Source of the DNA: Bacillus cereus ATCC 14579
GTDB lineage: Bacteria; Bacillota; Bacilli; Bacillales; Bacillaceae_G
Reading direction: 5' to 3'
Assembly (NCBI RefSeq): GCF_000007825.1
Contig: NC_004722.1
Span: forward strand, 2,954,501-3,018,500
DNA: 64,000 nt
Every line of letters begins with the position of its first letter. Position 1 is the first letter of the stretch. This document shows positions 7,624-16,145 of this stretch, in pieces. Made by a program: the position numbers and the translations under genes. The notes beneath the pieces were generated by a model. That model worked only from the letters and a program-made list of their open reading frames with translations, searched no databases and was not told the DNA's origin.

Positions 7624-10014
7624 TTAAAATAAATCTTTAAAATCCTTATTCTTCAATAAATATGAAAGTCCTTCTAAATGATCCCCAGTAATTCTCAATA
7701 CAGCTGGTGGATGTCCTATCGTCGCAAAATGCTCTTGTGGCCGAATACGATTTGGTTTCATTACATCTACAAAATGGACACATTCGACTTTATACCCTTC
7801 TAATATTGCCTTTACTTGTGCAACACACGCTGTGTGAAGAGTGTCCCAGCCAATTCCCTCTAAACATTTTCTACTAATAGCATGGGGAACAGCAATTGTA
7901 GATCCTACCCCTAAATCTTTACGGTTACAAGCAATATTCAACATATATTTATATAAACTTACAATATATAGAGGAAATCTAAGATTTAAATTTAAATCAT
8001 TTAAAACCATATCAACACCATCCGCAACAGCTTGCGTTAACGGATGAAGATCTTTTGCTGGAATAGCAAAATCAGCATCAATAAAGAGAAGTATATCTCC
8101 TGTCGCTTCTTGTGCACCAATTGCCCGTCCTACATCATGCCCTAATCTTTCTTCATAAACAATTACTGTTGCCCCTGATTGCTTAGCAATTGCTTCTGTT
8201 TGATCTGTTGACCCATTAATGACAACAATTATTTCTTTCGGTTCAATTTTTCTTGCCTCAAGAATAACTTCTTTAATCGTTGATTCTTCATTTTGTGCTG
8301 GTATAATAATTGATAACTGTTTTCCATTATAAATAGAGGAATTCATTCCCCATCCTTTATGGAAACGTGAATAATTCTTTTGGTTTTTTAACTGCTCTAT
8401 AATTTCTCTTTTTCTTCCTCCATCTGTATAATTACCTCTATCATCTTTTCGTTTTAACCAACTCTCCAAAGCTTTTATATTTTCTTTAATCTCATATACT
8501 TCTAATTTAGTTAATCCATTTTTATAGAACGAGGTTTTGTTTGCAGGCATATTATTCAAGGAGGTGTTAGTGATGGCTGACGAGGATTGTAGTCGCCACC
8601 CTTTCTCAATAAGAGTTACTTGGGACAGAATAGGGTTCTGCAAGATATCATATCCAATGTCTTCAATTGCTTTTTTAGTAATAGCATATGGCATAGATAA
8701 CATCGAATCATATTTTAAATCCATACGCCCCAATACATCGTTTACTATTTTTCTATACACCATAGCAATGCTTGGCCATTCTACTCTCATCTTTTCAAAA
8801 CAAACCGAGTCTATATTATTTAAAATTACATCCTGTTCCTTTTTTAGTATCGGTTCTATAAATCGTTCTAATTCTACCGAAAAAATAACATCTTCTCCAT
8901 TTAAAAATAAGACTACATCACCATTGGCGACTTTTGCCCCATGAACTGGTGCTTTCCATTTACTTTTCTCCTCAATCACAACAACGTTACTTTCAACAAA
9001 TGTTGGTATAGATTGTATCGCACTCATTCTATCATCAGCTACAATAATAATTTCTAGTGGTTTTATATGCTGCACTTTATTTAAAATTTGATTCAATTTT
9101 GATTTTTCTTCTCCTAAAACTATAACAACTGATAGGTCCACTTCTTTTTGTTCTTCTTTTACAGTCTGATTAGGTTTTACTTTTTTTATATATTCAATTG
9201 TTTCACTCTTCCCTACAGCTGCATGCCCTGCTTTTTTATCAAAATATAAGTCAATTATAATTTGATTTACTTCCGTGTCTTTATCAAGTTGCTCTAATTC
9301 GGAAATAAATGGTAGCAAATGATTTTGCACATCAAATTCACACGCGAAATTTTGCAAAAAATAAATATTCGGTACATATTTAATGTGATTAAAAAATTTC
9401 ACAACATTAATTCTTTCACCAAATTTCTCTTCAACTTCTTCTCTTGATAAATTTGGATAAGACAAATCGAAAACTAGATTTATTGGTACAGGTATCCATT
9501 TTAATAAATTTGTTTGAGGATTATTAATGAAAGCTGTGGAGCCCTTAACGAATCCAGCTAAAATTAAAGACATAAATCCTCCCCCAGAACTGCCATAAAA
9601 CAACACATTTTTCGAATCAACTTTTAACTTTACAAATACTATTTCTAAAATATTTGCTATATCTTGTAAATAAAATCTATTTAACTCTCCCTGTCCCCAA
9701 CCTAAAGATAATTTTCCAAGATATAACGTAGGGTCATTATAATATATAACAGTATCTTCAAATTCATCCATCCAAGAATGTCGATGAAAAATAGGTGGAC
9801 CAATTGGCTGTTCTTGAAACCCACCTGCTCCGGATCCAAAAACAATAGTGTTAGAAGCATCGGGCTTAATACGAATTAAAAATTCATACGTTACTTTATC
9901 CCAATCAACCTTGAGTATAAATGGTTCTGTAATTTGAAAATCCATTTGCCATAATTGTTCATATGAAATGTTAATTATTTTATACTGGTCTAACAGTTTA
10001 ATCACCCTTTCCAT
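7624..10014 (-). CDS. Alpha/beta-hydrolase-like domain fused to tandem GT2 domains (copy B)
   Basis: A 796-residue fusion. Residues 1 to about 285 form an alpha/beta-hydrolase-like domain with a nucleophile-elbow-like GSSGGG (141-146) and a possible catalytic His at 264 (KAGHAAV). A GT-A-like domain with NGE (372-374) instead of DxD follows, then the shared linker (RGNYTDGGRKR, 527-537), and an intact GT2 domain starting with QLSIIIPAQNEE and carrying DAD (646-648). It ends near a RPQEHF region. The start overlaps the upstream glycosyltransferase stop by 17 nt, so the two are coupled. The hydrolase part might deacylate or transfer an acyl group on the same glycan or carrier; this is inference. 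Confidence 0.87.
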   Translation of the reverse strand: MERVIKLLDQYKIINISYEQLWQMDFQITEPFILKVDWDKVTYEFLIRIKPDASNTIVFGSGAGGFQEQPIGPPIFHRHSWMDEFEDTVIYYNDPTLYLGKLSLGWGQGELNRFYLQDIANILEIVFVKLKVDSKNVLFYGSSGGGFMSLILAGFVKGSTAFINNPQTNLLKWIPVPINLVFDLSYPNLSREEVEEKFGERINVVKFFNHIKYVPNIYFLQNFACEFDVQNHLLPFISELEQLDKDTEVNQIIIDLYFDKKAGHAAVGKSETIEYIKKVKPNQTVKEEQKEVDLSVVIVLGEEKSKLNQILNKVQHIKPLEIIIVADDRMSAIQSIPTFVESNVVVIEEKSKWKAPVHGAKVANGDVVLFLNGEDVIFSVELERFIEPILKKEQDVILNNIDSVCFEKMRVEWPSIAMVYRKIVNDVLGRMDLKYDSMLSMPYAITKKAIEDIGYDILQNPILSQVTLIEKGWRLQSSSAITNTSLNNMPANKTSFYKNGLTKLEVYEIKENIKALESWLKRKDDRGNYTDGGRKREIIEQLKNQKNYSRFHKGWGMNSSIYNGKQLSIIIPAQNEESTIKEVILEARKIEPKEIIVVINGSTDQTEAIAKQSGATVIVYEERLGHDVGRAIGAQEATGDILLFIDADFAIPAKDLHPLTQAVADGVDMVLNDLNLNLRFPLYIVSLYKYMLNIACNRKDLGVGSTIAVPHAISRKCLEGIGWDTLHTACVAQVKAILEGYKVECVHFVDVMKPNRIRPQEHFATIGHPPAVLRITGDHLEGLSYLLKNKDFKDLF

Positions 10015-11515
10015 CCATTTCGAGTTGTTCTATCAAGTAAGAGAGAGCTTCAACGTGATCACCAATGATTCTTAATACTGCCGGAGGATGCCCATTGTGA
10101 CTTACATTCTCCATTAAACGAATTCTATTCGGTTTTACAACATCAACGTAATGTACACATTCTACTCTATACCCTTGTAATATTGCTTTTACTTGTGCAA
10201 GACTAGGGCATAGTAAGCTTTCCCAGCCTATTGCATCTAAACATGATCTACTCATAGCATGTGGAATTGCTACTAATGAGCCATTGCTTAATTCTGGACG
10301 ATTATATGCTAAATTAAGCATATATTTTACGACGTCTACAACATAAAACGGAGGGTGTAACATCGGATTCAAATCATTTAATGCTATGTCTACACCAGCT
10401 GAAACTGCTTTTGTAAAATGATGCAAATTACTTCCTGAAACACTAAAATCACCATCAATAAATAAAAGAATATCTCCTGTAGCTTCAAGCGCTCCAATAG
10501 CACGTCCAACATTATGACCAAGTCGTTCGTTATATTCAATAATAGTAACACCAAGTCTTTTAGCAATATTAGCCGTTTGATCTGTCGAACCATTTACAAC
10601 GACGATGATTTCTAATGGTTCTATTTTTCTCGCCTCAAGTATTACTTGTTCTATAGTCTCTTCTTCATTTTGTACTGGTATAATGACAGAAAGTTGCTTC
10701 CCATCATAAATTGAAGAATGCATTCCCCACCCTTGATGATAGGAAGGGTATCGCTTACATTCACCTAGTTTTTGAACAATATCTCTTCTTTTTCCTGCAT
10801 CAGTAAACCCTACTCTTCTTCCTTTTTTCTCTATCCATTTAGCTATACCGCGTAAATATCTTTCTACTTTCTCTTTTTCATTTTTGGATAACTCTTTTTT
10901 TATTAAATATCCTCCTTCCTCTATAGTCTCATCTTTAGATAACGTATTGATTGCATATTGATCGTTAATCCGCCACCCTTGATTTACAATCTTCATATGA
11001 GATAGAACGATATCTTCCATATAATTAAAGCCGATATTTTCCACTACTTCCTTCGTAAGCGCATATGGTAACGAAAGTATTGAATTGCTTTTTAAATCTG
11101 GTCGACTTAAAATTTCATTTAACATTTTTCTCCATACAATATCCATATTTGGACATTTACCTATTTCTATCAATTTATCTATTTTATTTAAAACTACATC
11201 GGCTTGATTTGTAACAATTGGCTCAATAAATCTCTGCATTTCATTTGTGGATAATAAAAAATTACTATCTACAAATAACAATACATCTCCTTTTGCTGCC
11301 TTTACAGAAGCTTCATACCCATCATAATACGTACTATATTTACCCATCAAAACAATATGGCATTTATGTTTCTTTGCTATTTCATACAAATTACTTCTAT
11401 CGTTAGGAACTAAAATTATAATTTCAAGAAGATTTAGCTTCCATATAGATTGAATTGACTCTTCTAATATTTGCTCTCTTTCACTGTACAAAATAATAAC
11501 CGTTAACGATTTCAT
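9998..11515 (-). CDS. Tandem-domain family 2 glycosyltransferase (copy C)
   Basis: A 505-residue relative of copy A. The N-terminal GT-A-like domain has DSN (83-85) in place of DxD. The linker has KKGRRVGFTDAGKRRD. The C-terminal domain has QLSVIIPVQNEE, a VVNGSTDQT block and DGD at 354-356, and ends with a RLMENVSHNGHPPAV region. A GGGGG-type Shine-Dalgarno lies 7 nt before ATG 11515. It is first in a two-gene unit with copy B. All three copies share the motif P-Y/H-A-x-[TS]-[RK] after the acceptor loop in both halves, evidence of an internal duplication. Confidence 0.88.
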   Translation of the reverse strand: MKSLTVIILYSEREQILEESIQSIWKLNLLEIIILVPNDRSNLYEIAKKHKCHIVLMGKYSTYYDGYEASVKAAKGDVLLFVDSNFLLSTNEMQRFIEPIVTNQADVVLNKIDKLIEIGKCPNMDIVWRKMLNEILSRPDLKSNSILSLPYALTKEVVENIGFNYMEDIVLSHMKIVNQGWRINDQYAINTLSKDETIEEGGYLIKKELSKNEKEKVERYLRGIAKWIEKKGRRVGFTDAGKRRDIVQKLGECKRYPSYHQGWGMHSSIYDGKQLSVIIPVQNEEETIEQVILEARKIEPLEIIVVVNGSTDQTANIAKRLGVTIIEYNERLGHNVGRAIGALEATGDILLFIDGDFSVSGSNLHHFTKAVSAGVDIALNDLNPMLHPPFYVVDVVKYMLNLAYNRPELSNGSLVAIPHAMSRSCLDAIGWESLLCPSLAQVKAILQGYRVECVHYVDVVKPNRIRLMENVSHNGHPPAVLRIIGDHVEALSYLIEQLEMDGKGD

Positions 11516-11705
11516 TACACGCCCCCTTTACATATCATGTGACATAAAATATTAAGTATTACCATTTCCTATGAATTTGCTACTTTATTAACATATTCAA
11601 AAGTGAATTATACTGTGTGAAAACAAACGTCTATTTTTAAAAATATAATTCTGCACTTACCTCCTTTCTCTTATCATTGTTTGTTACAACTCTCACCATA
11701 AAAAA

Positions 11706-11742
11706 CAAAAAAAGTCCTAATTTCTTTAGGACTTTTTTAAAT
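11706..11742. terminator. Terminator after the propeller-like gene
   Basis: AAAAAAAGTCCTAA, short loop, TTAGGACTTTTTT. It overlaps the 3' end of the gene at 11737 and separates it from glycosyltransferase C. Confidence 0.9.
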
Positions 11743-12759
11743 AAATTTATCAATATTATTAATTTTATATACTACCTTTTTCCATGTTATACCGCGATCT
11801 TTTGTAGTAAATATTTCTTTTTTATTACACGCCCAACCTTTACGCCGATTAAAAAAATGCAAACAAAATACATTTTTTAACAATGGATTACTTGATACTT
11901 TAATCCATTTTGCTCCTTTTTTTATTATTTGATACACACTTCCATTTTCACTATTTATAACCCAGCCATAATAGGAACTAAAAAACGAAACAGCCACTTT
12001 ACTAGTATTTATTGTTTTATTTGAAATATGCCACGAATTCCCCTTATCAAATGAGTAATTCATTAAAAATACATCATCATTCTTTTTAGTTGGTATTACT
12101 AATAAGTTATTTTTATAGATTGCTTTATAAGCCATAGCAGTCCCATTATTAATTCCTTCAAGACTTGGAATATCTTTTATAGGATGCCAACTTTCCCCAC
12201 CATTTATTGTTTTAAATACCGTTGATGTTTCATAATGTTTTTGTAATGAAATAAACCCAATTAGATCGTTTATAAATGTTATCCCTGAAATACTATCACT
12301 AATACTTATATTTTTTATTACTTTCCAAAATTTCCCTTTCGTTTTCAAATAGTATAAATTATGTTCAAATTTATTTGATGCAAGCTTTCTAGATAATACA
12401 ATCCATATACTATCCATATTCGTAGCATGCAATTGTACTTGAACATCAGTCGATTTCTCCCAATCTTCTTCAACCGGTAAAATAAACTCACTCCACCTTT
12501 CTCCTCTATTAACTGTATAAAATATAGCTGGCAATAAATCGTCATTCTTTTTTGTTAAACCATATGCCCAAGAGCTTCGAGCGTTTATTGGATACCCAAA
12601 TAATACAATTGAATTAAGAGGATTGACAACATCCCATTCTACTCCTCTATTTTGAGTATATAAGATAGCCTGCTTTTTATTTGTATATTGAATACTAGCC
12701 CAACCATATTTATCCGTTCTCATTTGTAAAGAAGTAAATTGAATATCATTATTTTCCAA
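11737..12759 (-). CDS. Propeller-like repeat protein (BNR/Ycf48-type signature)
   Basis: A 340-residue protein built of repeated units with a turn such as T-x-N-R-G-x-x-W or T-x-N-G-G-E-S-W (TQNRGVEW, TVNRGERW, TINGGESW, SFDKGNSW, TKDRGITW). These Asp/Asn-box-like turns occur in sialidase- and Ycf48-type beta-propellers. There is no signal peptide. The start TTG 12759 has GAGGTGAT closely upstream. It ends the glycosyltransferase region and is on the same strand as copies B and C, but a terminator separates them. A glycan-binding or structural role is possible and unproven. Confidence 0.75.
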   Translation of the reverse strand: MENNDIQFTSLQMRTDKYGWASIQYTNKKQAILYTQNRGVEWDVVNPLNSIVLFGYPINARSSWAYGLTKKNDDLLPAIFYTVNRGERWSEFILPVEEDWEKSTDVQVQLHATNMDSIWIVLSRKLASNKFEHNLYYLKTKGKFWKVIKNISISDSISGITFINDLIGFISLQKHYETSTVFKTINGGESWHPIKDIPSLEGINNGTAMAYKAIYKNNLLVIPTKKNDDVFLMNYSFDKGNSWHISNKTINTSKVAVSFFSSYYGWVINSENGSVYQIIKKGAKWIKVSSNPLLKNVFCLHFFNRRKGWACNKKEIFTTKDRGITWKKVVYKINNIDKFI

Positions 12760-12958
12760 TATATCACCTCATTCTTATTATTTATATATTCGTATGCTAT
12801 TATTTTCAAAACGTTCTATCATTAGTTATTTAAACCAACCGCTTTATCTACTATCTTTATACTTACTTTCCCTTTTCTTCACCACTCAAATATAACGAAA
12901 TTCCTTCTATTTTTCCGTTATCATATACAAACGACTGTATTTTATAAAATTCAACTAT

Positions 12959-13004
12959 AAAAAATGCACCCCAATTGTAAACTATCCCCAACAATTAGAG
13001 TGCA
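12959..13004 (-). terminator. Terminator after the class III aminotransferase
   Basis: Minus-strand stem TGCACTCTAATTGT with ACAATTGGGGTGCA (14 pairs counting G-U), followed by a T-run. Confidence 0.85.
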
Positions 13005-13030
13005 CTTTATATAAAATATAGCTTTAATTT

Positions 13031-14248
13031 TTAAGCACTTACTACAGCAGCAACTTTATCTAAACAAATAATAAACTGATTGATAAATGCGTCAATTTCC
13101 TCTTTCGTAATAATATACGGCGGAAGTAATCGAATAATATTCCCTTTTGTTACATCGACTAACATTCCTTTATTCATTAGCTCAACCTGTAATTTCTTCA
13201 CATTTTCATTCGTATCATTCAGACTAATTCCAAACATCATGCCAGCATGACGCACTTCCTGTATATAATAAGAATTTTCTTTCTGAATGTCTTGCAGTTT
13301 GTCATTCAAATATAGTGACGTTTCATAAGCTTCTTGCATTAACCCATCATCAAGTAATGTATTTAATACCGTTAAACCTAAAGCTGTTCCCATTGATGAA
13401 TGAGCAAACGTTGTCCCGTGATCTCCTGGTGAAAATACATCACATAACTTTTCACCTACAATAATTCCTCCTAGCGGTATCCCGCCTCCTGCTCCTTTAC
13501 CAATTTGAATAATGTCCGGTGTGATATTAAAATTTTGATAAGCAAATAGTTTTCCCGTTCGACCCATACCACTTTGAACTTCATCAACGACAAGAAGTAC
13601 ATTATATTTTTCACATAAATTTTGAACACCATGCAAATATTTACTTGATAAAGGATAAATTCCCCCACTGCCTAAAACAGGCTCTAGCATAATCGCAATT
13701 GGTTTTTCTTTAATAATGGTCTCCTCTAATTGGTCTATATTCTCACGCTCTACTTCGTATACAGGAATAGATGTTTTAGGGAAATTTTGATATACCTTTT
13801 CTTGTCTCGTAAAATGTAGTGCCCCTAACGTCCTCCCGTGAAAACTATCTTTTAACACAACTACTCCGTCACGCTCTTCATTCGCAATAGATCTATATTT
13901 ATCAATTAATTTTAATGTCGTTTCTGTCGCTTCCGTACCAGAGTTTGTAAAAAAGACTTTTCCGCTTTTTAAAGTACACTCTACTAATTTCTTTGCATAC
14001 TCAATTGCAACTGGGTTTAAGAAATGAAACGGTAAATGCAACGATTTCACAACTTGCTCCATTGTCGTTTGTACAATTTTAGGATGATTGTATCCTAGTA
14101 CATTTACTCCTACGCCAGAAAATAAATCTAAATACTCTTTACCATCTACATCATATAGTTTACATCCTTCTCCTCTTTCCATTGCAACCTCTGTCCGACA
14201 ATATGTAGACATCATATATTCTTTATCTAATTGAAACCAATCCAACAT
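13031..14248 (-). CDS. Class III PLP-dependent aminotransferase, acetylornithine-aminotransferase-like
   Basis: A 405-residue aminotransferase. Family marks are the SGTEATE phosphate-binding region, FHGRTLGAL, the VVDEVQSGMGRTG block with the cofactor-contacting Asp, and the Schiff-base Lys in IQIGKGAGGGIPLGG. It would transfer an amino group between an amine-bearing substrate and 2-oxoglutarate; ArgD-like, ornithine or 4-aminobutyrate substrates are all possible. No arginine genes lie nearby, so it may be a paralogue with another substrate. Start ATG 14248 has a typical Shine-Dalgarno (AGGAGG). Single-gene unit with its own terminator. Confidence 0.85.
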   Translation of the reverse strand: MLDWFQLDKEYMMSTYCRTEVAMERGEGCKLYDVDGKEYLDLFSGVGVNVLGYNHPKIVQTTMEQVVKSLHLPFHFLNPVAIEYAKKLVECTLKSGKVFFTNSGTEATETTLKLIDKYRSIANEERDGVVVLKDSFHGRTLGALHFTRQEKVYQNFPKTSIPVYEVERENIDQLEETIIKEKPIAIMLEPVLGSGGIYPLSSKYLHGVQNLCEKYNVLLVVDEVQSGMGRTGKLFAYQNFNITPDIIQIGKGAGGGIPLGGIIVGEKLCDVFSPGDHGTTFAHSSMGTALGLTVLNTLLDDGLMQEAYETSLYLNDKLQDIQKENSYYIQEVRHAGMMFGISLNDTNENVKKLQVELMNKGMLVDVTKGNIIRLLPPYIITKEEIDAFINQFIICLDKVAAVVSA

Positions 14249-14549
14249 GTTAAATTCCTCCTAGTTATTTTTCCTTTTTTAACGTTTATTCTCTATATAA
14301 TCGTTTATAAATTAAGTTTTAAGATTGAAATTTTAATAGTGGTTTTCTTCCACATTTTTTATTAAAACGTGTGCTTTCTCTTCCCGATATTCATTTTTCC
14401 ATAATTTCTTCTATTTCAACAGGTCCACTACATATGTGTTTTTTTCATCTAGCGGTATGTTACTGCTTTGAACTTTGTATGTCATACATAATCGAGACTA
14501 TAAAATCATATTTAGTAACAATCGACGAAAAAATTTGGAGGCTATATCG
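14249..14549. other. Divergent intergenic region
   Basis: AT-rich DNA between the aminotransferase (-) and catalase (+). I searched for a PerR box upstream of the catalase and found none that is convincing. No RNA motif is seen. Confidence 0.5.
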
Positions 14550-15929
14550 ATGAATGAAAAATATGATAAACATAGGAAAGAATTATTAGAAGAAGACTTT
14601 AATAAACATCGAGAACTTACTGAACCAGCTAAATTTCACTCTCAAACAGTTGGTTCACGTGGACCCGTACTAGAGCAAGATAGTGTACTGCATGAGTCAT
14701 TACAACAATTTATTCATGAAAAAATTTTAGAAAGACCTGTTCATGTAAAAGGATTTGGTGCGTTCGGTTATTTTCAAACGATATATTCGATGTCTGAACA
14801 TACTAAATTAAGTTTTTTACAAAATTCTAATGAGAAAGTTCCTGTTATGGTTCGATTTTCGTTAGCTGTTAGTACGAAAGGAACACCGGATACTGCTAGA
14901 AATGTACGCGGTTTTTCTACAAAATTTTATACAAAAGAAGGCATTTTTGACCTTTTATGTAATCACATTCCTGTTTTTTCTGTTCGCGATCCGATGCGTT
15001 TCCCTGAAACGATTCAAGCATTATTGCCTTCACCTAAAAATAATTTAATAGACCCGAATAGATTTTGGAGTTTTGTCGCTAAAGCACCTGAATCTATTCA
15101 TTTTGTTGTCCGTTTATACTCTAATAATGGTACGGCCAAAAGTCTTCGCCACATTCCAGGACATAGTGTTAATACATATGTATGGAGAAATGCGGAAGGT
15201 AATCGAAAGTATGTAAAGTATCATTGGTACCCGTTTGAAGGTGTACAATACATTACTAGTAAAGAAGCAATTAAACTAGCTGCCGAAAATCCTGATTATA
15301 GCGGGAAAGATTTATATGATGCTATTGAAAATGGTAAACCAGTGGAGTATGGTTTATACGTCCAGCTCATGGATCCGAAAGATGAAACGCACCTTTCTTA
15401 TGATCCTTTAGATGACACAAAAGTATGGGATGAACAGACGTATCCTCTCATACCAGTCGGGAAAATGGTATTAAATAAAAATCCTGAAAATTTTATGGAA
15501 CAAGTAGAAAAAGTCGCCTTCTCTCCTTCTAATTTGCTAGAAGGCGCTGAGTTATCAGATGATAAAATGCTGCAAGGGCGCGCTAACATTTACAGTGATT
15601 CACAAAGAAGAAGAATTGGTCCCGAATTTCGCAAATTAACGATTAACCAGCAGCAAGATTGGACACCTGCTAATCAAATTACAACCGGTGAAGGAAGGTA
15701 CGTTGAAGGTAAACTTGAAAGAGCTTCTATAACGAAACAGGATGACTTTACACAAGCTGGTGAATTTTATACGAAGTTACAGCCAATAGAAAAAGAACAT
15801 CTCGCTGAAAACTTAGCTAGTGATTTGAAAGTTATATCCGATGATATTAGGGAGATCGTTTTGGGGTATTTCAATCAAGTATCAACTGATTTGAAAACAA
15901 GCATTGAGACAAAAATGAAAGAGCATTAA
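14550..15929 (+). CDS. Divergent monofunctional haem catalase
   Basis: A 459-residue catalase (hydrogen peroxide to water and oxygen). ATG 14550 has TTGGAGG upstream, so the longer frame from 14475 is discounted. Expected catalytic residues are present: distal His 65 (PVHVKGFGAFGYF), Asn 138, and proximal Tyr 348 with Arg 344 (QGRANIYSD). Some usually constant positions differ: the segment usually written GNNTP is CNHIP (137-141), and the Arg-rich segment after the haem Tyr reads QRRRIG. The bulk of the fold (VRFSLAVS, FWSFVAKAPES, AFSPSNL) is normal. It is shorter than most clade members. Activity is likely but not certain. Confidence 0.86.
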   Translation: MNEKYDKHRKELLEEDFNKHRELTEPAKFHSQTVGSRGPVLEQDSVLHESLQQFIHEKILERPVHVKGFGAFGYFQTIYSMSEHTKLSFLQNSNEKVPVMVRFSLAVSTKGTPDTARNVRGFSTKFYTKEGIFDLLCNHIPVFSVRDPMRFPETIQALLPSPKNNLIDPNRFWSFVAKAPESIHFVVRLYSNNGTAKSLRHIPGHSVNTYVWRNAEGNRKYVKYHWYPFEGVQYITSKEAIKLAAENPDYSGKDLYDAIENGKPVEYGLYVQLMDPKDETHLSYDPLDDTKVWDEQTYPLIPVGKMVLNKNPENFMEQVEKVAFSPSNLLEGAELSDDKMLQGRANIYSDSQRRRIGPEFRKLTINQQQDWTPANQITTGEGRYVEGKLERASITKQDDFTQAGEFYTKLQPIEKEHLAENLASDLKVISDDIREIVLGYFNQVSTDLKTSIETKMKEH

Positions 15930-16026
15930 GAAGATTAAAACATGCTTTACGAATGAGAATTCAAATCTATATTAATTATTTTCTTATCAAAATCCAATGA
16001 GGTTATTTAATTTAAAAATATAAAGC

Positions 16027-16064
16027 CAACATATCCCTGTTCTAATTAGAACAGGGATATGTTG
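16027..16064. terminator. Perfect 38-nt palindrome, bidirectional terminator
   Basis: Two 19-nt arms (starting CAACATATCCCTGTTC) with no spacer, between the convergent catalase and collagenase genes. T-runs are weak on both sides, so termination efficiency is uncertain; an operator is the alternative. Confidence 0.65.
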
Positions 16065-16145
16065 AATTAGTTTAATGTTTAACATTAAATACTTTATTTT
16101 GCTAAAAAATGTAATAAGTAGCCTTTCAAAACAAACTATAGTAAA

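Noticed and set aside
14249..14549. PerR box controlling the catalase
   Set aside because: No match close to TTATAATNATTATAA was found.
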